In this document: positions 39,701 through 47,200 of the stretch, in pieces | Position numbering within the stretch: the stretch's first letter is position 1 | Layout: each line of letters opens with the position of its first letter | From: Rugalucina vietnamica | Lineage: Eukaryota > Mollusca > Bivalvia > Lucinida > Lucinidae | Length of the DNA: 64,000 nt | NCBI GenBank assembly: GCA_964017185.1 | Contig: OZ024877.1 | Span: 61,964,711-62,028,710 of the forward strand | Direction: 5' to 3' | Translations under genes and position numbers: made by a program | Notes under the pieces: generated by a model | The model's input: only the letters and a program-made list of their open reading frames with translations | The model's database searches: none | What the model was told of the DNA's origin: nothing

Positions 39701-41526
39701 CACAGAGATCATTGCGATAGCTGGGCCTTGTTCTAAATTATCATTGCGATAATTGGAATAGGGGTTTCTGACACAGGTTCCTGGGAAGCCAGAGCTATAG
39801 GCTTTAGGAATAGCCTGAGATATTGTTCAGCCTTGCAAGCCATAGGGTTTGAGCTAGGGGTAGGCTGAACCTGAGAGTTAAGTTGAGCTATAGGGGATAG
39901 TTTTTATAGTGAAGCCAAAGAATCATACGGGCTCAGGTTGAACTCATATATGTCCCACAGTGATTATTGTTTGATTAATATATGTCTAATTAAATCCTAA
40001 TCAAAGATCTAAAGACAAAGCAGCCTAATATTTCGTATTTTTATATGCATTGCCAATCATCAGACCAGCAGTCTCACGCAAAATTATATATCTTTGTTAA
40101 TCAAGTTTGAACAATCATATACCGCTCGGAAAAACGTTACATGAGTATTATTTCAGTAAAATTGTTCAGCCAAATGCAAAGATAAAAGTAGGCTAATACT
40201 GACAGCACCTGGTCGCTCATCTGTCGCATCTGTACAGTGATCATGACCATCACATAGATACCAGAGAGGCTGACCCCTGTTGTCATGGTAACGGGGTAGT
40301 GTAGGTCGAATACAGGTGCCATCATTACACTGGAAACACGGCTCGGTCATAGCTGATATATCTGCGACACTATCTAAAATGCTCTCGAAAAATAGTGATC
40401 ATTTGTGATGGTTTTAATTTGTGCAGGGGTTATTGAAAAAAAATGAAACAACTGATACATTTATCATGGTGAAAATAATTTAATTTATCCTGTGAGACTT
40501 CTTAGGAAGGCAATAAACGTACTACAGATCTTGGCGAAGATGAATTGCTTATGCAAAAGCATAGATCGTAAATAGGTGGTCAAGGCGAAACTAGGATGTT
40601 TATGACAAGAAAAAGCTGAGAAGGCGAAACTAGGATGTTTATGACAAGAAAAAACTGAGGCAAAACTAAGATGTTTATGACAAGAAAAAACTGAGAAGGC
40701 AAAACTAAGATGTTTATGACAAGAAAAAGCTGAGAAGGCGAAACTAAGATGTTTATGACAAGAAAGTGCAGGGCCAATGATGGAAGATAAAACAATGGTG
40801 ATTACCACAATTCAAACCAACATTACATGCTGTTCTGGAAGGTGTTTATTTCAATCACGGAAGATTGATCTAACATCAAAGTGATAAATAAATTTTACCA
40901 ATTATTCTATTTATTTCTTTGTCTTGTGGTTTAACGTTCTACCAACAACTAAGGGCATATGGAGAGGGGGGGAGGGGGCATCGGCTTCAACTTTAACCGG
41001 AAAGACTGTGCACAGAACCCTCACATCATGAGGATATAAAACTGTTTTTATGCTCAACTCAGCTTAGCATAAAATTTGAACTGTAAACAAATATGAAAGA
41101 ATCCAAATAATTTGAATTGTCAGGTTTAGATCACCAAAGCCTGTAATGTATCCAGCTTATAATTGTTAAAATGCCAACAATTCTTTTACATCTAGTAGCA
41201 GGACAAATATTAGTCTTAGCTGCTGAGCTGAGCATGCAAAAAGGTTATAAAACTTTTCATGCTCAACTCAGCTGAGCTTGAAATTGTAATTCCTCATATA
41301 TACTGAAATGGCATAAAATATATTGAAATTGAAGGTTTAGAACTACAAAGCCTGTAATTTATCCTGCTAATAAATTTTGAAATGGCAACAATTGTTGGCA
41401 TTTTAAAATCAAACTTACCACAGTATTCATCTCTGCCATTGTCACAGTGTAGAATATCATCACAGACGTTAGTTCCGTTCACACACTGTACAGGGCTACA
41501 TGGAAACTCTTCCACCAAACATATCA
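27570..41526 (-). CDS. LDL-receptor class A repeat single-pass membrane protein (3' half of gene)
   Basis: Five exons: 41419-41526, 40209-40352, 31389-31556, 30844-30951 and 27570-27787. All internal junctions are phase 1 with GT/AG sites, which is strong support for the model. Exons 1 and 2 encode LDLa modules (six Cys each, DNGRDE and DATDE calcium-cage motifs); the sixth Cys of the second lies in the next exon (DIC). Then comes a 50-residue Cys-containing juxtamembrane region, one membrane span (LFVPVIVVAIAVISIATGF) and a 70-residue cytoplasmic tail ending ISTV, a class I PDZ-ligand pattern. LDLa modules bind ligands in a Ca-dependent way (family knowledge); the ligand here is unknown and I do not recognise the specific protein. 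The signal peptide and any earlier domains lie beyond the satellite to the right. Introns hold a gypsy element and a hairpin-ended element. Confidence 0.8.
28023..28700 (+). repeat. Four ~178-bp tandem units in the AGCTCGACTG element
   Basis: Each unit contains TTCTAGAAGTCCATATCTTG, CATTCATACTTGG-CC, ACCCTGTAGGGT, TTCATTCCATGGCATC, GGGCCCCTGGGTCCA and GGTTAAAATCTAGAACACC. Units start near 28026, 28203, 28382 and 28560; the fourth is the most diverged. Confidence 0.8.
28735..30480 (+). repeat. ~128-bp tandem array with repeated AGGTCACTGTGACCT
   Basis: TAATTTCACGGTTCAGTGAT recurs every 127-128 bp (28951, 29079, 29206, 29334, 29462 and on). Two sub-types alternate through most of the array (CGATTAGTATATTTTCATAC versus CAAATGGTTTATGAACAAAC), so the higher-order period is ~256 bp. 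A perfect 15-bp AGGTCACTGTGACCT lies at 28937, 29065, 29192, 29448, 29577, 29706 and 29834; units at 29320, 29961, 30089, 30217 and 30341 carry variants. Confidence 0.85.
30844..30951 (-). CDS. LDLa gene transmembrane exon
   Basis: Acceptor TTTTTATTCACAG, donor ATAT|GTATGT. 108 bases, phase 1 to phase 1. Encodes SEEESSGNR, then a ~21-residue hydrophobic span (LFVPVIVVAIAVISIATGF), then the basic stop-transfer HKI. Cytoplasmic side assigned by the HK residues. Confidence 0.78.
31389..31556 (-). CDS. LDLa gene juxtamembrane exon
   Basis: Acceptor CATGTTTCAG, donor AATG|GTAACA. 168 bases, phase 1 to phase 1. Begins DIC, which supplies the sixth Cys of the preceding LDLa module, then a region with four Cys (ECRT, IECGR, EDCEF, LLCSD) that I do not match to a named domain. 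Confidence 0.75.
31755..32892 (+). repeat. 5' LTR of the gypsy element
   Basis: Begins TG and ends CA. Contains TATAAAA at 32241-32247 and AATAAA at 32335-32340, suggesting U3/R/U5 borders nearby. The downstream part carries three copies of ATCATTGCGATA. Confidence 0.93.
32241..32247 (+). promoter_or_regulatory. LTR TATA box
   Basis: TATAAAA preceded by CCATTGG and followed about 94 bp later by AATAAA; the copy in the 3' LTR is at 39490. Confidence 0.6.
32894..32911 (+). other. Primer-binding site of the gypsy element
   Basis: TGGTGGCACTAGCGGTGG begins one base after the 5' LTR. It starts with the TGG expected to pair with a tRNA 3' CCA end. The tRNA species was not identified. Confidence 0.6.
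32962..38694 (+). CDS. Gag-Pol polyprotein of Ty3/gypsy element with C-terminal zinc fingers
   Basis: A single 1910-codon ORF without frameshift. In order: Gag with a CCHC knuckle CFTCGSTNHMARDC (385-398); aspartic protease DTGA (448-451); reverse transcriptase with FCVDYRRLN (~768), FGLCNAPATF and YLDD (868-871); RNase H DVDACDQSIGG (~1015); integrase with an HHCC finger (H-x4-H ... CEIC, ~1241-1275) and the catalytic residues D (AVDIMG, ~1309), D (HSDQG, ~1371), E (MVERF, ~1407) with 35 residues between the last two; a GPF module after it. Beyond that is an unusual ~250-residue extension with a CPNC...HVQEC finger (~1666), a C2H2 finger (CSVCKAPF...HMKRFH, ~1696), an acidic Ser-rich linker, and two more C2H2 fingers (1859-1879, 1887-1908) at the very end. 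All key residues look intact, so it may be competent. Confidence 0.95.
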   Translation: MDMDSQDRPGRLQTSVMMIEKRLEVMRKKSEASLLQNEILNLESELRRLEIQQGDVDMHEEQGGEQRPRRVLPEVPRSQRVQFDAEEPPQLNLFDDSSIGGTYTPLPRPQPRTAHVQEAGHMPITSTPNVAQPSPQAGGSVKVKPATFDGTGSWLDYRAHFDAVAEINRWNQIEKGLYLAVSLRGQAQGVFGNLSTQSKDYDMLVQALEQRFAPPNQTELYRVQLRERRQTASETLSALGQDIRRLANLAYPTAPNDVRDTLAEEQFIDALHSSDMRLRVKQARPSDLNDAVRHAVELEAYNRAERRKQDGQGYLCSTNTKEMETESQKADSMETLTSTLKLIQDELKSLKTQRSGTGSRYYQQQQRGRGRPYQIPDRRTNPRRCFTCGSTNHMARDCDQNKDETEKKQKVEQDKKEPDKSVKVSGVQNSGLFVTAFINGQPVTCLIDTGATLTIISRKVWEGMVRRSSELTSFGQVISTASGNPIDVCGRTTVRLRIAETHCSMEVIVADIENEAILGLDFLREMNCRIDVAKCTLTIQGQTMKLDSVSYVGCSRIIVSETVHVPPRSEKIIKATMVDSSIRDGGLCIIEPSERFMENGSALVAKTLIHSQGKVPIRVMNVTDEYCNIYSGTNIARASPVTELQKVKTSACENNRQVPDHLKDLYQKTVEGMNKGQQRQVAKLLNKYSNVFSETDDDIGRTGVLKHRIPTGEAQPIRQPLRRVPYHMQKEMDEQIDNMLKKDVITPSKSPWASGIVLVKKKDGSKRFCVDYRRLNEVTIKDAYPLPRIDESLDQLAGSKWFSCLDMNSGYWQVELDPQDREKSAFISRKGLYEFKVLPFGLCNAPATFERLIEIVLAGLHWETCLVYLDDIIVCGKTFEDMVKNLDEVFSRLQQAGLKLKARKCHLFAQRVEFLGHIVSEEGVSTDPRKTECIRNWPIPSTVKEVRSFLGFCSYYRRFIFRFAEIAKPLHKLTEKSERFKWTEECLEAFRNLKSKLINAPILAHPDFSQSFILDVDACDQSIGGVISQVINGEERPVAFASRTLTKTERSYCVTRKEMLALVNFVKHFKHYLYGRKFLVRTDHSSLKWLMNFKNPEGQIARWIEVLASYDMKVQHRPGRQHGNADGVSRIPCTQCGRHDGKERVNVLDCSDSRNLDLKTLQDEDRDIAMLKGWLESGVRPDSKDTSSESYVVKALLGQWKNLELHDGLLVRRYEDSDTNRTIRQAIVPQSKRREVLKFSHDVQTSGHLGMKKTLSKVRQNYYWPGVSQDVQIYVSGCEICQKGKEPIPSKRAPMQVGRSGYPMERIAVDIMGELPETERGNKYVLVVSDYFTKWTECYPMPNMEAVTVAKLLVEQLFTRFGVPEQIHSDQGRQFESNLFAEMCKLLQIDKTRTTPYHPQSDGMVERFNKTLCAMLRAYIDENQENWDGLLPYVTMAYRATCHESTGTSPNMSMFGHDTRTPLDLIYQMPPNVKTAPSNTWVWELQDRLESVHTFVREHTGMSVQRQKKVYDKRLAFENFNVGDNVYVLFPVKKTGQSIKFVFFWRGPFKVVEKMSDVLLKINCGRNGTLSVIHIDRVRKVRTQNLPREIEVTALSEQEELNVEPSDIYAVARTESESDSNDQEAFVETRSKRVVRRPRWLRDYVSALSVCRTMNTKKTPRKRAACPNCKKDVKLEDYIKHVQECRQTKPPTVITCSVCKAPFSKQAYMKKHMKRFHPEEETVTSSEGSETSTKAAVTRNLSSSASSDKEEWDRDPLVELDLDCSETEDSDPEETVIQEKPKSPSKVAAEIAPKVDLTLGRTHRKPTVPNLVYAPVKDKSAEQPVVPTKKLCTTAVGKTSAKETMNKETQVQSELVQRCGYCGVSFDDEIVFSIHRGWHNHSNPSICNMCGEECSSRYGFYCHLSRFHTK
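38695..39003 (+). other. 3' untranslated region and polypurine tract of the gypsy element
   Basis: Non-coding DNA after the stop, ending GGAGGCGTGGGTAG immediately before the 3' LTR, the usual site of the plus-strand primer. The tract is G-rich rather than purely purine. Confidence 0.6.
39004..40141 (+). repeat. 3' LTR of the gypsy element
   Basis: Same length as the 5' LTR. Differences noted by eye: C/T in GAA(C/T)CCATAT-type context, G/T in CTAAT(G/T)AAATCC, T/C in CCAG(T/C)AGTC and C/G in GCTCG(C/G)AAAAA, all in the last ~200 bp. Confidence 0.93.
40209..40352 (-). CDS. LDLa gene exon with second LDLa module
   Basis: Acceptor GATATATCAG, donor CCAG|GTGCTG (weak). 144 bases, phase 1 to phase 1. 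CFQCNDGTCI...LCDGHDHC...DATDER gives five of the six Cys and the acidic Ca-binding motif; the sixth is in exon 31389-31556. A ~17-residue insertion (RPTLPRYHDNRGQPL) lies between Cys 3 and Cys 4. The 3' LTR begins 68 bp beyond the donor. Confidence 0.8.
40582..40765. repeat. 39-bp minisatellite, ~5 copies
   Basis: AAGGCGAAACTAGGATGTTT followed by ATGACAAGAAAAAGCTGAG repeats five times; the third copy is 5-6 bases shorter. Located in the intron between the two LDLa exons. Open frames across it are incidental. Confidence 0.9.
40800..41400. other. Intronic DNA of the LDLa gene
   Basis: AT-rich. TGCTCAACTCAGCT occurs twice (about 41052 and 41261) with similar flanks, hinting at a ~200-bp duplication (AAAGCCTGTAAT recurs too). 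A G-run lies at 40968-40978. No exon. Confidence 0.5.
41419..41526 (-). CDS. LDLa gene exon with first visible LDLa module
   Basis: Acceptor GACTATTTTTCAG, donor TGTG|GTAAGT. 108 bases, phase 1 to phase 1. ICLVEEFPC...QC...VC...HC-DNGRDE-YC carries all six Cys of an LDLa domain. This is the only intact copy; the array to its right is built from it. Confidence 0.82.
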
Positions 41527-41527
41527 C

Positions 41528-43990
41528 TGAAAAATAGTCTATAATAAATGCTGGGTGCCATTGTCACAGTGTAGAATTTATCATCACAGATTTTAGTCGT
41601 GTTCACACACTGTACAGGGCTACATTGAAACTCTCCCGCCAAACATATCACTGAAAAATAGTCTGTAATAAATGCTGGGGGCCATTGTCACAGTATAGAA
41701 TTTATCATCACAGATTTTAGTCATGTTCACACACTGTACAGGGCTACATTGAAACTCTCCCGCCAAACATATCACTGAAAAATAGTCTGTAATAAATGCT
41801 GGGTGCCATTGTCACAGTGTAGAATTTATCATCACAGATTTTAGTCGTGTTCACACACTGTACAGGGCTACATTGAAACTCTCCCGCCAAACATATCACT
41901 GAAAAATAGTCTGTAATAAATGCTGGGGGCCATTGTCACAGTATAGAATTTATCATCACAGATTTTAGTCATGTTCACACACTGTACAGGGCTACATTGA
42001 AACTCTCCCGCCAAACATATCACTGAAAAATAGTCTGTAATAAATGCTGGGTGCCATTGTCACAGTGTAGAATTTATCATCACAGATTTTAGTCGTGTTC
42101 ACACACTGTACAGGGCTACATTGAAACTCTCCTGCCAAACATATCACTGAAAAATAGTCTGTAATAAATGCTGGGTGCCATTGTCACAGTGTAGAATTTA
42201 TCATCACAGATTTTAGTCGTGTTCACACACTGTACAGGGCTACATTGAAACTCTCCTGCCAAACATATCACTGAAAAATAGTCTGTAATAAATGCTGGGT
42301 GCCATTGTCACAGTGTAGAATTTATCATCACAGATTTTAGTCGTTTTCACACACTGTACAGGGCTACATTGAAACTCTCCTGCCAAACATATCACTGAAA
42401 AATAGTCTGTAATAAATGCTGGGTGCCATTGTCACAGTGTAGAATTTATCATCACAGATTTTAGTCGTGTTCACACACTGTACAGGGCTACATTGAAACT
42501 CTCGCGCCAAACATATCACTGAAAAATAGTCTATAATAAATGCTGGGGGCCATTGTCACAGTGTAGAATTTATCATCACAGATTTTAGTCGTGTTCACAC
42601 ACTGTACAGGCTACATTGAAACTCTCGCGCCAAACATATCACTGAAAAATAGTCTATAATAAATGCTGGGTGCCATTGTCACAGTGTAGAATTTATCATC
42701 ACAGATTTTAGTCGTGTTCACACACTGTACAGGGCTACATTGAAACTCTCGCGCCAAACATATCACTGAAAAATAGTCTATAATAAATGCTGGGGGCCAT
42801 TGTCACAGTGTAGAATTTATCATCACAGATTTTAGTCGTGTTCACACACTGTACAGGGCTACATTGAAACTCTCCTGCCAAACATATCACTGAAAAATAG
42901 TCTGTAATAAATGCTGGGTGCCATTGTCACAGTGTAGAATTTATCATCACAGATTTTAGTCGTGTTCACACACTGTACAGGGCTACATTGAAACTCTCCC
43001 GCCAAACATATCACTGAAAAATAGTCTATAATAAATGCTGGGGGCCATTGTCACAGTGTAGAATTTATCATCACAGATTTTAGTCGTGTTCACACACTGT
43101 ACAGGCTACATTGAAACTCTCCCGCCAAACATATCACTGAAAAATAGTCTATAATAAATGCTGGGGGGCCATTGTCACAGTGTAGAATTTATCATCACAG
43201 ATTTTAGTCGTGTTCACACACTGTACAGGGCTACATTGAAACTCTCGCGCCAAACATATCACTGAAAAATAGTCTATAATAAATGCTGGGGGCCATTGTC
43301 ACAGTGTAGAATTTATCATCACAGATTTTAGTCGTGTTCACACACTGTACAGGGCTACATTGAAACCCTCCCGCCAAACATATCACTGAAAAATAGTCTA
43401 TAATATATGCTGGGGGCCATTGTCACAGTGTAGAATTTATCATCACAGATTTTAGTCGTGTTCACACACTGTACAGGGCTACATTGAAACTCTCCCGCCA
43501 AACATATCACTGAAAAATAGTCTATAATAAATGCTGGGGGCCATTGTCACAGTATAGAATTTATCATCACAGATTTTAGTCGTGTTCACACACTGTACAG
43601 GGCTACATTGAAACTCTCCCGCCAAACATATCACTGAAAAATAGTCTATAATAAATGCTGGGTGCCATTGTCACAGTGTAGAATTTATCATCACAGATTT
43701 TAGTCGTGTTCACACACTGTACAGGGCTACATTGAAACTCTCCCGCCAAACATATCACTGAAAAATAGTCTGTAATAAATGCTGGGTGCCATTGTCACAG
43801 TGTAGAATTTATCATCACAGATTTTAGTCGTGTTCACACACTGTACAGGGCTATATTGAACCTCTCCCGCCAAACATATCACTGAAAAATAGTCTGTATG
43901 ATAAATGCTGGGTGCAATTGTCACAGTGTAGACGTTAGTTCTGTTTTCACACTGTATATGGCTACACTGAAACTCTCCCAGCGGGTACAT
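41528..43990 (-). repeat. 124-bp tandem array derived from an LDLa exon (~19-20 copies)
   Basis: CACTGAAAAATAGTCT recurs at 41525, 41649, 41773, 41897 and onward every 124 bp. On the minus strand each unit reads CTATTTTTCAG (a 3' splice site), then GGCGGGAGAGTTTCAATGTA, CCCTGTACAGTGTGTGAACA and ATCTGTGATGAT, matching the first ~75 bases of the intact exon 41419-41526. It then has two extra bases (AAATTC for ATTC), which shifts the frame, CACTGTGACAATGGC, and a jump to the next unit's intron sequence. The GCAGAGATGAATACTGTG|GTAAG end with the donor is missing from every unit. The rightmost units (43900-43990) are most diverged. Confidence 0.85.
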
Positions 43991-43999
43991 GACTCAAAA

Positions 44000-44167
44000 T
44001 ATTCTTAATAATATAAGCTCTACAGGTGCCAATTAATAAGAGAAATGCACTAACCCCTGCGTCTGCATCAAATGTTAGATGCGATTTGTTAATCGTGGCG
44101 TTCGTAATAGATCGCGCTCTAGTGTGAACGCCACATAAGCAACTAACCGATGCTGACAGATGGGTGA
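44000..44167. other. Unique spacer between two arrays
   Basis: About 170 bp with no recognisable feature, between the exon-derived array and the 41-bp repeat. Confidence 0.4.
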
Positions 44168-44290
44168 AGTTAGCCGAAGTAGCCTGACCAGCCGAGGTAG
44201 GCTACTTCGGCTGGCCGGAGTAGCCTGACCAGCCGAGGTAGGCTACTTCGGCTGGCCGGAGTAGCCTGACCAGCCGAAGTAGCAGAAATT
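44168..44290. repeat. 41-bp palindromic minisatellite, ~3 copies
   Basis: AGCCTGACCAGCCGAGGTAG then GCTACTTCGGCTGGCCGGAGT, starting at 44181, 44222 and 44263. Each unit contains TAGCC...GGCTA and CCAGCCGA/TCGGCTGG dyads. GC-rich, at the left edge of the satellite. Confidence 0.85.
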
Positions 44291-47200
44291 GCTGGCATAT
44301 GTAGCCGAAACAGCCGCATTGACGTGCGCGGAGTTTAGGGAGCAAGCGACCTAGTGGGATTTACAGTAGAAGGGATGTACTTTCAGACCACATAAGCGGC
44401 TATGTCGGGAAAACTTTGATGACCGAAAATGGAAATTTCTGTATAGTATTGCAATGTGTCGGTACCAACTCAGGCTGGTTTCTCACGGAACCGCACCGAG
44501 TTTAGGGAGTTCGAGACCCAGTTGGGCTTGTAGTCTATACAAGTGCCTTTACAGCCCATAGGTCGGTTATACTGGGAAAACTCTGGTTTGTCGGAAATTT
44601 TAACTCAAACATTGGGAAAACTCTGGTTTGTCGGAAATTTCAACTCAAACATTGGGAAACGTGAACATTCCTTGGTTTGGGGGTCGGGTATGAGGCACCC
44701 CTGTCATTGACGTGCGCGGAGATTAGGGAGCAAGCGACCTAGTGGGATTTACAGTAGAAGGGATGTACTTTCAGACCATATAGACGGCTATGTCGGGAAA
44801 ACTCTGGTTTTCGAGAAATAGGGGTACAAAGATGACCGAAAATGGAAATTTCTGTATAGTATTGCAATGTGTCGGTACCAACTCGGGCTGGTTTCTCACA
44901 GAACCCCACCGAGTTTAGGGAGTTCGAGACCCAGTGGGGCTTGTAGTCTATACAAGTGCCTTTACAGCCCATAGGTCGGTTATACTGGGAAAACTCTGGT
45001 TTGTCGGAAATTTCAACTCAAACATTGGGAAACGTGAACATTCATGGTTTTGGGGGTGGGGTAAGAGGCACCCCTGTCATTGACGTGCGCGGAGTTTAGG
45101 GAGCAAGCGACCTAGTGGGATTTACAGTAGAAGGAATGTACTTTTAGACCACATAAGCGGCTATGCCGGGAAACCTCTAGTTTTCGAGAAATAGGGGTAC
45201 AAAAATGACCAAAAATGGAAATTTCGGTATAGTATTGCAATGTGTCGGTACCAACTCGGGCTTGTTTCTCACAGAACCCCACCGAGTTTAGGGAGTTCGA
45301 GACCCAGTGGGGTTTGTAGTCCATACAAGTGCCTTTACAGCCCATAGGTCGGTTATACTGGGAAAACTCTGGTTTGTCGGAAATTTCAACTCAAACATTG
45401 GGAAACGTGAACATTCACGGGTTTGGAGGTGGGGTAAGAGGCACCCCTGTCATTGACGTTCGCGGAGTTTAGGGAGCAAGCGACCTAGTGGTATTTACAG
45501 TAGATGGGACGTACTTTTAAACCACATAAGCGGCTATGCCGGGAAAACTCTAGTTTTCGAAAAAATAGGGGTACAAAAATGACCAAAAATGGAAATTTCT
45601 GTACAGTATTGCAATGTGTCGGTACCAACTCGGGCTGGTTTCTCACAGAACCCCACCGAGTTTAGGGAGTTCGAGACCCAGTGGGGCTTGTAGTCCATAC
45701 AAGTGCCTTTACAGCCCATAGGTCGGTTATACTGGGAAAACTGGTTTGTCGGAAATTTCAACTCAAACATTGGGAAACGTGAACATTCATGGGTTTGGGG
45801 GTGGGGTATGAGGCACCCCTGTCATTGACGTGCGCGGAGTTTAGGGAGCAAGCGACCTAGTGGGATTTACAGTAGAAGGGATGTACTTTCAGACCATATA
45901 AGCGGCTATGTCGGGAAAACTCTGGTTTTCGAGAAATAGGGGTACAAAGATGACCGAAAATGGAAATTTCTGTATAGTATTGCAATGTGTCGGTACCATC
46001 TCGGGCTGGTTTCTCACAGAACCCCACCGAGTTTAGGGAGTTCGAGACCCAGTGGGGCTTGTAGTCTATACAAGTGCCTTTACAGCCCAAAGGTCGGTTA
46101 TACTGGGAAAACTCTGGTTTGTCGGAAATTTCAACTCAAACATTGGGAAACGTGAACATTCATTGGTTTGGGGGTGGGGTAAGAGGCACCCCTGTCATTG
46201 ACGTGCGCGGAGTTTAGGGAGCAAGCGACCTAGTGGGATTTACAGAAGAAGGAATGTACTTTCAGACCACATAAGCGGCTATGCCGGGAAAACTCTAGTT
46301 TTCTAGAAATAGGGGTACAAAAATGACCAAAAATGGAAATTTCTGTACAGTATTGCAATGTGTCGGTACCAACTCGGGCTGGTTTCTCACAGAACCCCAC
46401 CGAGTTTAGGGAGTTCGAGACCCAGTGAGGCTTGTAGTCCATACATGTGCCTTTACAGCCCATAGGTCGGTTATACTGGGAAAACTCTGGTTTGTCGGAA
46501 ATTTCAACTCAAACATTGGGAAACGTGAACATTCATGGGTTTGGGGGTCGGGTAAGAGGCACCCCTGTCATTGACGTGCGCGGAGTTTAGGGAGCAAGCG
46601 ACCTAGTGGTATTTACAGTAGATGGGACGTACTTTTAAACCACATAAGCGGCTATGCCGGGAAAACTCTAGTTTTCGAAAAAATAGGGGTACAAAAATGA
46701 CCGAAAATGGAAATTTCTGTACACTATTGCAATGTGTCGGTACCAACTCGGGCTGGTTTCTCACAGAACCCAACCGAGTTTAGGGAGTTCAGGACCCAGT
46801 GGGCCTTGTAGTCCATACAAGTGCCTTTACAGCCCATAGGTCGGTAATACTGGGAAAACTCTGGTTTGTCGGAAATTTCAACTCAAACATTGGGAAACGT
46901 GAACATTCATGGGTTTGGGGGTGGGGTAAGAGGCACCCCTGTCATTGACGTGCGCGGAGTTTAGGGAGCAAACGACCTAGTGGGATTTACAGTAGAAGGG
47001 ACGTACTTTTAAACCACATAAGCGGCTATGCCGGGAAAACTCTAGTTTTCGAAAAAATAGGGGTACAAAAATGACCGAAAATGGAAATTTCTGTACAGTA
47101 TTGCAATGTGTCGGTACCAACTCGGGCTGGTTTCTCACAGAACCCCACCGGGTTTAGGGAGTTCGAGACCCAGTGGGACTTGTAGTCCATACAAGTGCCT

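Larger units (their letters stand above)
31755..40141 (+). mobile_element. Near-intact Ty3/gypsy LTR retrotransposon
   Basis: Two 1138-bp LTRs (TGTGACG...CGTTACA) flank a single long ORF. The host sequence TGAG is duplicated on both sides (31751-31754, 40142-40145). The order protease, reverse transcriptase, RNase H, integrase is that of Ty3/gypsy. Comparing the LTRs by eye I found 4 substitutions in 1138 bp and no indel, so insertion is recent. There is no envelope ORF. It lies antisense within the LDLa gene intron that splits the second LDLa module from its last cysteine; without it that intron would be about 261 bp. Confidence 0.95.

Noticed and set aside
40485-40808. 107-codon minus-strand frame with repeated FSCHKHLSFAF
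   Set aside because: It is the translation of the 39-bp minisatellite; another frame is equally open.
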